This document shows positions 23,101-29,185 of a DNA stretch of 29,185 nt, one piece after another. Each line of letters begins with the position of its first letter. Positions within the stretch are counted from its first letter, which is position 1. Both the position numbers and the translations under genes were made by a program. Under the pieces are notes generated by a model. It ran no database searches, was not told where the DNA came from, and saw only the letters and a program-made list of their open reading frames with translations. The DNA comes from Acidobacteriota bacterium (GTDB lineage: Bacteria; Acidobacteriota; Terriglobia; Terriglobales; Acidobacteriaceae), in NCBI GenBank assembly GCA_023410055.1, contig JAEYQK010000004.1:1-29185 (forward strand), read 5' to 3'.

Positions 23101-24392
23101 CCACTGGCAGGCGCTACGAAGCTGAATATCGTTTGAAGCGCTACGACGGAGTGTATCGCTGGTATCTCGGCCGTGCTGTACCGTTGCGCGACTCGAATGG
23201 CAACATCACAAAGTGGTTTGGCACATCAACCGATATCCATGACCAGAAGCAAGCTGAGATCGCGAAGCGCGAACTCGCCGCTATTGTAGAGTCGTCCGAC
23301 GACGCAATTCTCGGCAAGACACTCGACGGCACGGTGACAAACTGGAATCGTGGTGCCCAGCGCATCTACGGCTACACCGCCGAAGAAATGATCGGACGCC
23401 CGATTTTCACGCTGAGCCCGCCTGATCGCCAGAATGAAATGACCAACATTCTTGAGAGATTGAAGCGCGGCGAAGGAGTCGAACACTTACAGACGGTCCG
23501 CAAGACCAAAGACGGACGTCTGATCGATGTGTCGCTTTCCGTTTCGGTTCTGCGTAACGAAATCGGCGAAATCATCGGGGGTTCGATCATTGCCCGTGAC
23601 ATCACTGAAATGAAGCGTGCAGAGCAAGCACTTCGGAACAGCGAGAAACATGCCATGGTCGGACGCCTCTCCGCCATAATGGCGCACGAAATCAATAATC
23701 CTCTGGAAGCAGTCTCCAACGTGCTATATCTGCTCGGCACACGGCCTGACCTTGACGACGAATCTCGCCAATACGTGAACATTGCTTCGCAGGAGATGGG
23801 CCGCATCGCGCATATCGTGAAACAGACTCTGGGCTTCTACCGCGAGTCGCCGCTGCCCATCATGATTCGCATTCCCGAGCTGGTTGACGACATCATCGGC
23901 CTATATGCACGCAAGCTTGCCGACAAAAAGATCACCGTCGAACGCCACTACGAGAACGTCGGCGACATTCCTGCAATTCCATCCGAGATCCGCCAGGTGT
24001 TCTCCAACCTGATCATCAACGCCATAGAGGCTAGCCGCACAGCAGGAACATTGCGCGTTCACATTATTGCTAGCCGTGACTGGGGGGACACAGACCGTTG
24101 CGGAGTGCGTGTAGTAGTAGGAGATACAGGCACGGGCATTGCTCCCGAGCACCGGCAGGAACTCTTCGAGCCCTTTTTCACCACCAAGGGAGAAAAGGGA
24201 ACCGGGCTCGGATTGTGGGTCAGCAACGGGATCATCCAGAAGCACGGAGGCTCGATCCGAGTACGCAGTAGCGTAAAGCCTGGACACTCCGGAACATGCT
24301 TTTCCGTATTTTTGCCGAGTGAAAGCCCTCAGGTCTCACGGGCGGCGATCAATTACGAGCAGGACGTTGAGCAAAGCGAGATTGCAGATTAG
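20145..24392 (+). CDS. Hybrid sensor histidine kinase with ethylene-receptor-type sensor domain and two kinase cores
   Basis: A 1415-residue membrane kinase. Domains in order: a membrane sensor (about 20-155, four helices), coiled coil (160-192), HisKA with His203 (FFSNVSHELRTPL), HATPase (305-413, DSGPGI, GGIGLGLAI), a receiver domain (467-585; Asp514, Thr544, Lys566), PAS (623-743), GAF (745-910), PAS (915-1036), PAS (1038-1158), a second HisKA with His1181 (IMAHEINNPLEAV) and a second HATPase (1280-1393; GDTGTGI, GTGLGLWVS). The sensor carries Asp71, Tyr78, Ile109, Cys112 and His116 at the spacing of plant ETR1 Asp25, Tyr32, Ile62, Cys65 and His69, the copper/ethylene pocket. ATG 20145 has GAGG 7 bases upstream; TTG 20127 is in frame. 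No DNA-binding partner is adjacent. The true ligand is inferred, not shown. Confidence 0.9.
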   Translation: MSTTALGPPDSSWYNRSPLIKYTLMLLGVGALSLLVWPGLLRNLLNVSDYMPHGMCLLWEPRLLWLHISSDSAIGISYVAISLTLGWLVHRARRDIPFSWMFLAFGLFIIACGATHLMEVVTLWYPYYWLSGDLKLITAIASVATAIALPPLVPKILDIIRATKIAAEQRKQIEAQNRELAEMTRKLKQADELKTQFFSNVSHELRTPLALVLGRTERLLESNGITREQRRELEVVQRSSRTLLKQVNDLLDLAKLESGRMEVQYSQLDLARLVRRTLANFDSIAEEREMKLIYEVPDELTVQIDADKIERILLNLLSNAFKFTPDGGTVRCALRKNVDQAVIEVSDSGPGIPVEMREVVFERFRQLDGRATRRFGGIGLGLAIVKDFVDLHKGDIEMGDADEGGAKVTITIPVSAPHGAKIIEAGPFIESWQHRALQSLAELTAATAEPVSQAAEVEQGLTATPLILVIEDNLEMNRFIVESLAGEYRVVSAHAGREGLQLAMQTLPDVILADVMMPDYGGEDLLRDLRARHEFDSVPIVLITAKADRDARLRALRAGAQDYIMKPFLVEELQIRLRNLIVIGRTRRLLQKELNTQTHDFEQLIHEVSVRRRQLSSALDALRASEARFRTLVESNILGVITAGFDGSITEANEAFLRMLGYSSDDFKQGFLNWRSITPPEHTEADLQALQQLSATGAAVPWQKEYVAKDGTKVPVLMGAAKLDGLPERAVAFVLDLTEQRRAEARTAVQYAVARILADSSSLEEAAPKVLHGICEYLGWDHGEIWDFDDSRSALRCIETCTCNSFAAGEVEHFTRSTKLRRGEGLPGRVWSSATPCWVTDLSGEHNTLRAPLAISEGLHSACGFPVILNNEVLGVFAFFSCKPQEPDPEVLQLLAGIGSQIGQFVERKRGEAALRESEGRFRSAVDAMPQIVWTTTPEGELDFYNQRWYDYTGLTYEQTKRWGWELIVHSDDLQGCLDRWSQSLATGRRYEAEYRLKRYDGVYRWYLGRAVPLRDSNGNITKWFGTSTDIHDQKQAEIAKRELAAIVESSDDAILGKTLDGTVTNWNRGAQRIYGYTAEEMIGRPIFTLSPPDRQNEMTNILERLKRGEGVEHLQTVRKTKDGRLIDVSLSVSVLRNEIGEIIGGSIIARDITEMKRAEQALRNSEKHAMVGRLSAIMAHEINNPLEAVSNVLYLLGTRPDLDDESRQYVNIASQEMGRIAHIVKQTLGFYRESPLPIMIRIPELVDDIIGLYARKLADKKITVERHYENVGDIPAIPSEIRQVFSNLIINAIEASRTAGTLRVHIIASRDWGDTDRCGVRVVVGDTGTGIAPEHRQELFEPFFTTKGEKGTGLGLWVSNGIIQKHGGSIRVRSSVKPGHSGTCFSVFLPSESPQVSRAAINYEQDVEQSEIAD

Positions 24393-25458
24393 GCCCTGCC
24401 GGTGGCCCGCTGTTCGGCGGCACGGTCCCGGTGAGTGATTGCAGGAACGCGAGTAGGTCCGCGCGTTCCTGGCCCGTGAGGTCAAGCGCCTTCATCTTCG
24501 GATCGCGATACGGGTTCGAGTTCCCGCCGCCTACGTAGAAATCGACAACGTCCTTCAGCGTTTTCAGACTGCCGTCGTGCATGTAGGGTGCCGTCAAGGC
24601 TATATTACGCAGGGTCGGAGTTTTGAACGAACCGCGGTCGGCGTCGTTTTTTGTGACGTCGTATCGTCCCATGTCGGTGGGCATTTCATCCTTCACGCCT
24701 ACGCCGATGTTGTGGAACTGATTGTCCGTGAACAGCGCGCTCGACTCTCCGATCGTGTGACACGCAGCGCAGTTGCCTTTTTCCGCTCGGCGAAAAACGT
24801 CGAAGCCGCGTTTTGCCGACTCGCTGATCGCTTCTTCGTCGTGGCCGTAGAACCATCGGTCGAAGGGCGAGTTTCCCATCAGAACGGTTCGTTCGAAACT
24901 GGCGATTGCCTTTTCGACCATGTCGAAGGTGATCTTCTTCGGGCCGAACGACTTGGCAAACTGTTCGCGATAACTCGGATCGGTATTGAGCTTCCGCTCG
25001 ACGTCCTTTAACGAATGCGCCATTTCAACCGGATTTGTCACTGGTCCTTCGGCCTGCTTCTCCAGGCTCGCGGCGCGTCCGTCCCAAAACTGCGTAACGT
25101 AGTAGGCAGCATTCGCTACCGGAGGCGAGTTTCTTGCGCCTAGCTTTCCGCCGACGCCGACAGAGACCGCCCTTGGATCAGCGAATCCGTTCGCTGGAAC
25201 ATGGCAGCTGGCACAAGAAATAGTATTGTCCGACGAGAGGATCGGATCGAAGTAGAGTCTTCGGCCGAGTTCGACCGTTTCGGCGGTTGGCGGATTATCA
25301 GCAGGCACAGGCACCGGGGGTAATCCCAGTGGGGCGTTGATCGAAATAGCCCGCCCGATCGGTCTAGCTGTGACGGGCTGCGACACCCTGTAAACAAGCA
25401 GTATCCCCCCAATCGCTACGACAGTGATGATGATCGACAGCGTCTTGCGTGAACTCAT
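24349..25458 (-). CDS. Di-haem cytochrome c peroxidase
   Basis: This periplasmic enzyme reduces hydrogen peroxide with electrons from cytochrome c; it belongs to the CCP/MauG family. The 369-residue protein has an N-terminal membrane anchor or uncleaved signal (about 8-23), then the two haem c motifs CASCH (82-86) and CAACH (230-234). The TAPYMHDGS segment has Met293, the likely axial ligand of the electron-transfer haem, and FWDGRA is typical of the peroxidatic haem domain. Length and order match family members. ATG 25458 is chosen; a longer frame to 25605 has no signal-like start. It is convergent with the kinase and their ends overlap by 44 bases. Confidence 0.92.
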   Translation of the reverse strand: MSSRKTLSIIITVVAIGGILLVYRVSQPVTARPIGRAISINAPLGLPPVPVPADNPPTAETVELGRRLYFDPILSSDNTISCASCHVPANGFADPRAVSVGVGGKLGARNSPPVANAAYYVTQFWDGRAASLEKQAEGPVTNPVEMAHSLKDVERKLNTDPSYREQFAKSFGPKKITFDMVEKAIASFERTVLMGNSPFDRWFYGHDEEAISESAKRGFDVFRRAEKGNCAACHTIGESSALFTDNQFHNIGVGVKDEMPTDMGRYDVTKNDADRGSFKTPTLRNIALTAPYMHDGSLKTLKDVVDFYVGGGNSNPYRDPKMKALDLTGQERADLLAFLQSLTGTVPPNSGPPAGPNLQSRFAQRPARN

Positions 25459-25873
25459 CTCGTGAAGTCGCTCCGAAGCGGCGTTACTTCTCTGAATATA
25501 GATGAGTCGAGGGCGCCAGTGATGCTGTGATGTGACTACTATCAAAACAGTGGATTTACCAGCATCGTTCCCGTATTGGGAAACCCAGAGTTCACCGCTA
25601 TGCAACGAGTCAGGCTTTGGCAGATGTTCGCGCTTTTGCCAGCCTGGTGCAGCTGGCGGACCCGGTGGTTCTCCTTGTTGCTCGGAAATGCTGGATGGGA
25701 ACTCCGGTTGCAGAATGGTGGGGTTGTCTTTACGCGACCTGATCCGAAGCGTCGAAACCTCCGCAATCTAAGGCCCTCAAATGGTATAATCCCCGTTTGC
25801 GTACATGGTGTGTCTTTGTACCTACAGTGCTCTCGTCCGAGGGCCAATTCTCGCAGGGTAGAGAGGTCTGGAT
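25459..25873. other. Divergent intergenic region between the peroxidase and yebC genes
   Basis: This 415-bp stretch has no convincing gene: short open frames in it lack ribosome sites and overlap yebC out of frame. It holds a possible minus-strand -10 box for the peroxidase (TATATT, 25500-25495, weak -35) and the extended -10 promoter of yebC. The middle part (about 25560-25760) shows no tRNA, known RNA or strong repeat that I can recognise. Confidence 0.5.
25782..25790 (+). promoter_or_regulatory. Extended -10 promoter of yebC
   Basis: TGGTATAAT: a perfect TATAAT (25785-25790) preceded by the TGn extension, which compensates for the poor -35 region. Transcription would start near 25797, about 77 bases before the yebC start codon. 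Confidence 0.6.
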
Positions 25874-26617
25874 ATGTCTGGCCATTCAAAATGGGCCACA
25901 ATTAAGCACAAGAAGGGCGCGCTGGATGCGAAGCGCGGCAAGATTTTCACCCGATTGATAAAGGAAATCTCGATGGCCGCGAAGAGCGGCGGAGATCCTG
26001 AAAAGAATCCCCGTTTGCGCACGGCTGTCTTGGCGGCCAAGGCCGAGAACATGCCTGGCGATAACATTAAGAAGGCCATTCAGCGCGGCACGGGTGAATT
26101 GCCTGGCGTCAGCTACGAAGAGTTCACGCTGGAAGGGTATGGTCCGGGCGGCGTTGCCGTATTGGTTGACCTCTCGACGGATAACCGCAACCGTACCGTG
26201 AGCGAGATACGTCATGCTTTTGGTAAGCACGGCGGGAACATGGGCACGGCCGGCTCGGTCGCACACATGTTCCACAAGAAGGGTTCGATCGTGGTGGCAA
26301 AGGCCGCTGCCAAGGAAGATGATCTGATGAACATCGTCCTGGAAGCCGGCGGAGACGATCTGCGCGATGATGGCGCGAGCTGGGAAATCTTGACGGAACC
26401 TGGCGCGTATGAAGCGGTACTGGAAGCCGTTACCAAGGCCGGTATCAAGCCTGAGGTATCGGAGCTGGCGATGGTGCCGGACAACTACATCAAGCTTGAA
26501 GGCCAGCAGGCGAATACGATGATCCGGTTGCTGGAAGCGCTGGAAGATCAGGACGACGTGCAGCACGTCTATTCGAACTTCGACATGGACGAAGCACAGA
26601 TGGAAGCTATGGCGTAG
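25874..26617 (+). CDS. yebC: YebC/PmpR family protein, translation or transcription factor
   Basis: A 247-residue cytoplasmic protein of the TACO1/YebC family. It starts with the family signature MSGHSKWATIKHKKGALDAKRGK and has KNPRLRTAVLAAKAENMP, DNIKKAI and GYGPGGVAVLVD in the first two domains and FDMDEAQMEAMA at the end. Family members have been described as transcriptional regulators and, more recently, as factors helping ribosomes through proline-rich stretches; which applies here cannot be told. It usually sits beside ruvC, which is not in the window. ATG 25874 has GAGAGG upstream. It is followed by a palindromic repeat and a strong terminator. Confidence 0.95.
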   Translation: MSGHSKWATIKHKKGALDAKRGKIFTRLIKEISMAAKSGGDPEKNPRLRTAVLAAKAENMPGDNIKKAIQRGTGELPGVSYEEFTLEGYGPGGVAVLVDLSTDNRNRTVSEIRHAFGKHGGNMGTAGSVAHMFHKKGSIVVAKAAAKEDDLMNIVLEAGGDDLRDDGASWEILTEPGAYEAVLEAVTKAGIKPEVSELAMVPDNYIKLEGQQANTMIRLLEALEDQDDVQHVYSNFDMDEAQMEAMA

Positions 26618-26629
26618 TTTATGAAGAGA

Positions 26630-26658
26630 CCCACCCTTCGGCTGCGCCGAAGAATGGG
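26630..26658. repeat. Palindromic repeat after yebC
   Basis: CTTCGGC (26636-26642) and GCCGAAG (26646-26652) form a perfect inner stem around TGC; CCCA (26630-26633) and TGGG (26655-26658) form an outer stem. The flank reads CCCACCC...TGGGGCACC, a layout I associate with short dispersed repeats in Acidobacteriota genomes. It lies 13 bases after the yebC stop. Confidence 0.45.
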
Positions 26659-26681
26659 GCACCCTCAGTATTCTGTTGAGT

Positions 26682-26711
26682 AAGCCGTTCGCTGTGGCGG
26701 GCGGCTTTTTT
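26682..26711 (+). terminator. Strong intrinsic terminator after yebC
   Basis: AAGCCG-TT-CGC pairs with GCG-GG-CGGCTT (two G-U pairs in the middle) around a TGTG tetraloop, running into TTTTTT at 26706-26711. It should end the yebC transcript before the PagL-like gene. Confidence 0.8.
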
Positions 26712-26787
26712 GTTGTCTGTGGCGACCGCGAACTGCTAGCGTTGTACTTTCAGTAGCTTACATAACTGGTGACTTGTAAGGAGAGTC

Positions 26788-27423
26788 GTGCGAAAACTGG
26801 TTTTTGTGATGGGATTATTGCTGATGGTCACGTCGTTTGCGTCAACGCAGGACTACGTTCATTCGACGTATCAATCGAAGCCGTGGGAAATCGGAGCTTG
26901 GGGCGGATACGGCAACGGCGTGGGGAAAGCAGGCGACTGGCGGTTTGTTGAAGCCGGTATGCGCTTTGGAAAGGTGCTCACTCGCGAACTCGGAGGCGGT
27001 CCCTTGCGCGGCAATCTCGAGTTCTCAGGTGATCTCATTCCGCTCTACTTGGTGCATCAGCCCGAGATCGTTCGGCAAGGGCCGGACCTTTTCGCGAGGA
27101 CCGGAAAGGGCCAGACGATCTACGGTGCCGGAGTGAACCCATTCGTGGTGAAGTGGAATTTCACGCGCGGTAAAAAGATTGTACCCTTTGCCGGCATTGA
27201 TGGTGGGGTGCTTCTTACGGCCCAGGATATGCCGCAGCCGGACACTTCAGTCGTCAATTTCGCGTCGGGTATGGAATTCGGGGCCCACTTCTTCCGGTCA
27301 GAAAAGCGGGCCGTCACCCTGAGTGGTCACGTCCTGCATGTATCAAACGCGAGCATTGGGAACCATAATCCTGGTCTGAATGCGACACTGCACTTCAGGT
27401 TGGGTTATACGTGGTTCAAGTAA
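26788..27423 (+). CDS. PagL-like outer membrane protein (lipid A 3-O-deacylase family)
   Basis: A 211-residue outer membrane β-barrel protein with a signal peptide (MRKLVFVMGLLLMVTSFAS, cleavage near 19). Alternating β-strands end in the aromatic C-terminus GYTWFK, typical of outer membrane insertion. The family motif is HVLHVSNASIGNHNPGLN: His184 and Ser186 match the PagL catalytic pair. The place of the third catalytic residue, Glu140 of Pseudomonas PagL (12 residues after Ser), is held by Asn198, so activity on lipid A is in doubt. GTG 26788 has a strong AAGGAGAG site. The formiminotransferase gene starts 50 bases downstream and may be co-transcribed. Confidence 0.82.
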   Translation: MRKLVFVMGLLLMVTSFASTQDYVHSTYQSKPWEIGAWGGYGNGVGKAGDWRFVEAGMRFGKVLTRELGGGPLRGNLEFSGDLIPLYLVHQPEIVRQGPDLFARTGKGQTIYGAGVNPFVVKWNFTRGKKIVPFAGIDGGVLLTAQDMPQPDTSVVNFASGMEFGAHFFRSEKRAVTLSGHVLHVSNASIGNHNPGLNATLHFRLGYTWFK

Positions 27424-27472
27424 GCGTTCAGTGCGATCCTGAGTGCTGAACGGTTTTCGAGCGGAGTTCACT

Positions 27473-28975
27473 GTGCGCACACTGGTCGAATGTGTTCCGA
27501 ATTTCTCCGAGGGCCGCGATAAAGCGAAGGTTGACGCGATTGTCGAGGCCATGAAGATGGATGGCGTTTATCTGCTGGACAGCGAGATGGACGCCGATCA
27601 TAACCGCTGCGTAATCACGCTGGTGGGCGAACGCGAAGCGATGATGGAAGCCGTGTTGCGCGGCGTCGGTAAAGCGGCGGAACTGATTGATCTGACGAAG
27701 CATCAGGGTGCGCATCCACGAATCGGTGCGACTGATGTGGTGCCGTTCATTCCAATTGAGGGTGTCACGCTTGAGGACTGCGTGCAGATGGCGCGTCAGG
27801 TAGGCGAGCAGATCGCAAAGCGTTATGGAATACCCGTTTATCTTTATGAGGCCGCGGCGAGCAGGCCCGAGCGGCAGAATCTGGAGAACGTAAGGCGGGG
27901 GCAGTTCGAGGGATGCCGGGACGAGATTGAGACAAATCCCGAGCGCAAGCCTGATTTTGGCGAGTGCAAGATCCATCCGACGGCGGGCGCGACAATAGTC
28001 GGAGCCCGCAAATTCCTTGTTGCTTACAATATCTACCTCAACACGTCTAACGTGGAGATCGCGAAAAAAGTCGCGAAAGCGGTGCGGTTTTCGAACGGCG
28101 GCCTGCGGTACGTGAAGGGGATGGGAATCCCTGTGAAGGGTCTGGCGCAGGTTTCGATGAACCTGACGGACACGGACCAGACGCCGATCGCGCGGGTATT
28201 CGAGTATGTGAAACGCGAGGCGGCGCGCTACGGTGTGATGCCGCTATCGAGCGAGATCGTAGGACTCATTCCGAAGAAAGCGCTCGAAGATGCTGCCGAG
28301 TGGTTTTTGCAGGTTGAGAACTTCGACTCGTCGCTGATCCTGGAGAATAGACTGTCGGCGGTGATGGGCGGCAAGTTGGCCGTTGGCGGATTGCGCGCAG
28401 GAGTCGAGCCTTTCATCGAACAGCTTGCGGCCCCAACGGCGGTACCAGGTGGCGGAAGCGCGGCGGCGGCAGCGGGAGCCATGGCGGCGGGTTTGGCGTC
28501 GATGGTTGCCGGAATGTCCCGAGGCAAGAAGGCGTACTCGCAGTATGAGCCCGAGTTGAGTGAGGCATTGGCAAAACTGGAGGCCTTGCGAGAGGAGTTG
28601 AAGTCCGCTATCGACGCCGATTCTGAGTCCTACAAGTCGGTGGTTGCAGCCTACAAGGCGGCCAAGGATTCGAAGGACGGTGACGTCATGATTAGTGCGG
28701 CACTGAAGGGCGCAACAGAAGTGCCGCTGGCAGTTGTCGAGAAGGCGAAGCAGGTGGAGCAGATTGTCGAGACCCTGCGGCCCATTACGAATCCGAAGAT
28801 GGCCTCGGATTTGACGACTGCGACCGCACTGGCCAACGCGGCGGCTTATGGCGCACTGGCCAACGTGGCGATCAATCTTGAACCGATGACGGACAAGACT
28901 TTCGAGCAGAGTGTCTGCGATCGCCTGGCAGCGGTCGGCATTGATTTTCACAGGGAAATACCTGAGAGCGAGTAA
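27473..28975 (+). CDS. ftcD: Bifunctional formiminotransferase-cyclodeaminase
   Basis: A 500-residue fusion enzyme of histidine breakdown and folate one-carbon metabolism. The N-terminal half moves the formimino group from formiminoglutamate to tetrahydrofolate; the C-terminal half releases ammonia to give 5,10-methenyl-tetrahydrofolate. The start MRTLVECVPNFSEGRD is the family signature and His81 (QGAHPRIGATDVVPF) is the expected catalytic histidine. The formiminotransferase core ends near 295; the cyclodeaminase part spans about 311-498 (LAAPTAVPGGGSAAAAAGAM). GTG 27473 has GCGGAG 6 bases upstream; GTG 27443 is in frame but lies before the signature. No hut genes are adjacent. Confidence 0.94.
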   Translation: MRTLVECVPNFSEGRDKAKVDAIVEAMKMDGVYLLDSEMDADHNRCVITLVGEREAMMEAVLRGVGKAAELIDLTKHQGAHPRIGATDVVPFIPIEGVTLEDCVQMARQVGEQIAKRYGIPVYLYEAAASRPERQNLENVRRGQFEGCRDEIETNPERKPDFGECKIHPTAGATIVGARKFLVAYNIYLNTSNVEIAKKVAKAVRFSNGGLRYVKGMGIPVKGLAQVSMNLTDTDQTPIARVFEYVKREAARYGVMPLSSEIVGLIPKKALEDAAEWFLQVENFDSSLILENRLSAVMGGKLAVGGLRAGVEPFIEQLAAPTAVPGGGSAAAAAGAMAAGLASMVAGMSRGKKAYSQYEPELSEALAKLEALREELKSAIDADSESYKSVVAAYKAAKDSKDGDVMISAALKGATEVPLAVVEKAKQVEQIVETLRPITNPKMASDLTTATALANAAAYGALANVAINLEPMTDKTFEQSVCDRLAAVGIDFHREIPESE

Positions 28976-29078
28976 TTTAGGCTTATTTTGTGTTCTTTGG
29001 ATTTAGAATGCGGTAGAAGACCCAACCGAATCACCAGGTCTCACATCAGCTCTGGGATAGGCTCGGAGTGGAGATTTC

Positions 29079-29185
29079 ATGAAACGAATTGCACTGACTC
29101 TTCTTGTCTTGGCTCTTGCGAGCACATCAGTCCTGGCCGCTCCTTTGGCGACTGCTGCGAGAACGACCATCCCGTCCGAGATTCA
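29079..29185 (+). CDS. Secreted protein, N-terminal fragment
   Basis: Only 35 codons are visible before the window ends. They encode a clear signal peptide (MKRIALTLLVLALASTSVLA, cleavage near 20) and the start of a mature region, PLATAARTTIPSEI. ATG 29079 has GGAG at 29070-29073. A TAGAAT box at 29004-29009 could be its promoter -10, without a good -35. The 103 bases before it hold nothing else that I can identify. The family cannot be named from this fragment. Confidence 0.7.
   Translation, partial: MKRIALTLLVLALASTSVLAAPLATAARTTIPSEI

Noticed and set aside
25560..25770. A tRNA or small RNA gene in the peroxidase-yebC gap
   Set aside because: No cloverleaf, T-loop sequence or terminator-linked hairpin was found.
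25532..25905. Short plus-strand open frames in the gap before yebC
   Set aside because: They lack ribosome sites, run into the yebC promoter or overlap yebC out of frame, and have no recognisable features.

Overview
The window looks like chromosomal DNA of an Acidobacteriota bacterium, probably a Terriglobia / 'Koribacter'-like lineage. This is inferred from gene content (lpxA-lpxI, the trigger factor-clpP-clpX-lon run, a PagL-like protein, a di-haem peroxidase, carboxypeptidase-regulatory-like secreted proteins), a moderately high G+C with frequent GTG/TTG starts, and short palindromic intergenic repeats. No marker gene in the window fixes the species. The sequence is dense and mostly intact: 25 protein genes, the first and last cut by the window edges. 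I see no rRNA, tRNA, CRISPR array, prophage or insertion sequence.

Layout. 1-2183 (+): 3' part of lpxA, lpxI and an unknown secreted protein, the tail of a lipid A operon. 2437-6657 (+): a four-gene minor-pilin operon (GspH/FimT-, PilV-, PilW- and PilX-like) with overlapping reading frames, preceded by a 253-bp leader with two overlapping palindromes and a strong hairpin. 6798-7208 (+): a small membrane protein with a zinc-binding tail. 7221-9111 (-): a SAM methyltransferase, a small membrane protein and a family-5 uracil-DNA glycosylase. 9264-15235 (+): a protein quality-control block of trigger factor, ClpP, ClpX and Lon, three of the four starting at GTG or TTG, with terminator-like hairpins between genes and a strong terminator after lon. 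15347-19988 (+): a probable operon of a zinc-ribbon/coiled-coil protein, glycerophosphodiester phosphodiesterase, MazG, a GNAT acyltransferase, a secreted Ig-like protein and an N-succinylamino-acid racemase-type enolase-superfamily enzyme. 20145-24392 (+): a 1415-residue double histidine kinase with an ethylene-receptor-type membrane sensor. 24349-25458 (-): a di-haem cytochrome c peroxidase convergent with the kinase and overlapping its 3' end. 25874-28972 (+): YebC, a PagL-like outer membrane protein and a fused formiminotransferase-cyclodeaminase. 29079-end (+): start of a secreted protein.

How the genes work together. LpxA and LpxI build lipid A, and the PagL-like protein would act on, or descend from an enzyme acting on, the finished molecule. 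The pilin set would prime or cap a type IV pilus whose motor genes lie elsewhere. Trigger factor folds nascent chains, while ClpXP and Lon degrade failed ones. The GNAT and racemase genes fit the known D- to L-amino-acid salvage route through N-succinyl intermediates, whose third enzyme (a desuccinylase) is not in the window. MazG and the uracil-DNA glycosylase serve nucleotide-pool and DNA hygiene.

The most interesting items are the ethylene-receptor-type kinase with all the expected copper/ethylene pocket residues, the GNAT-racemase pair carrying the racemase-associated Arg266, and a palindromic repeat that lies in frame inside the GNAT gene and has a relative in an intergenic region.
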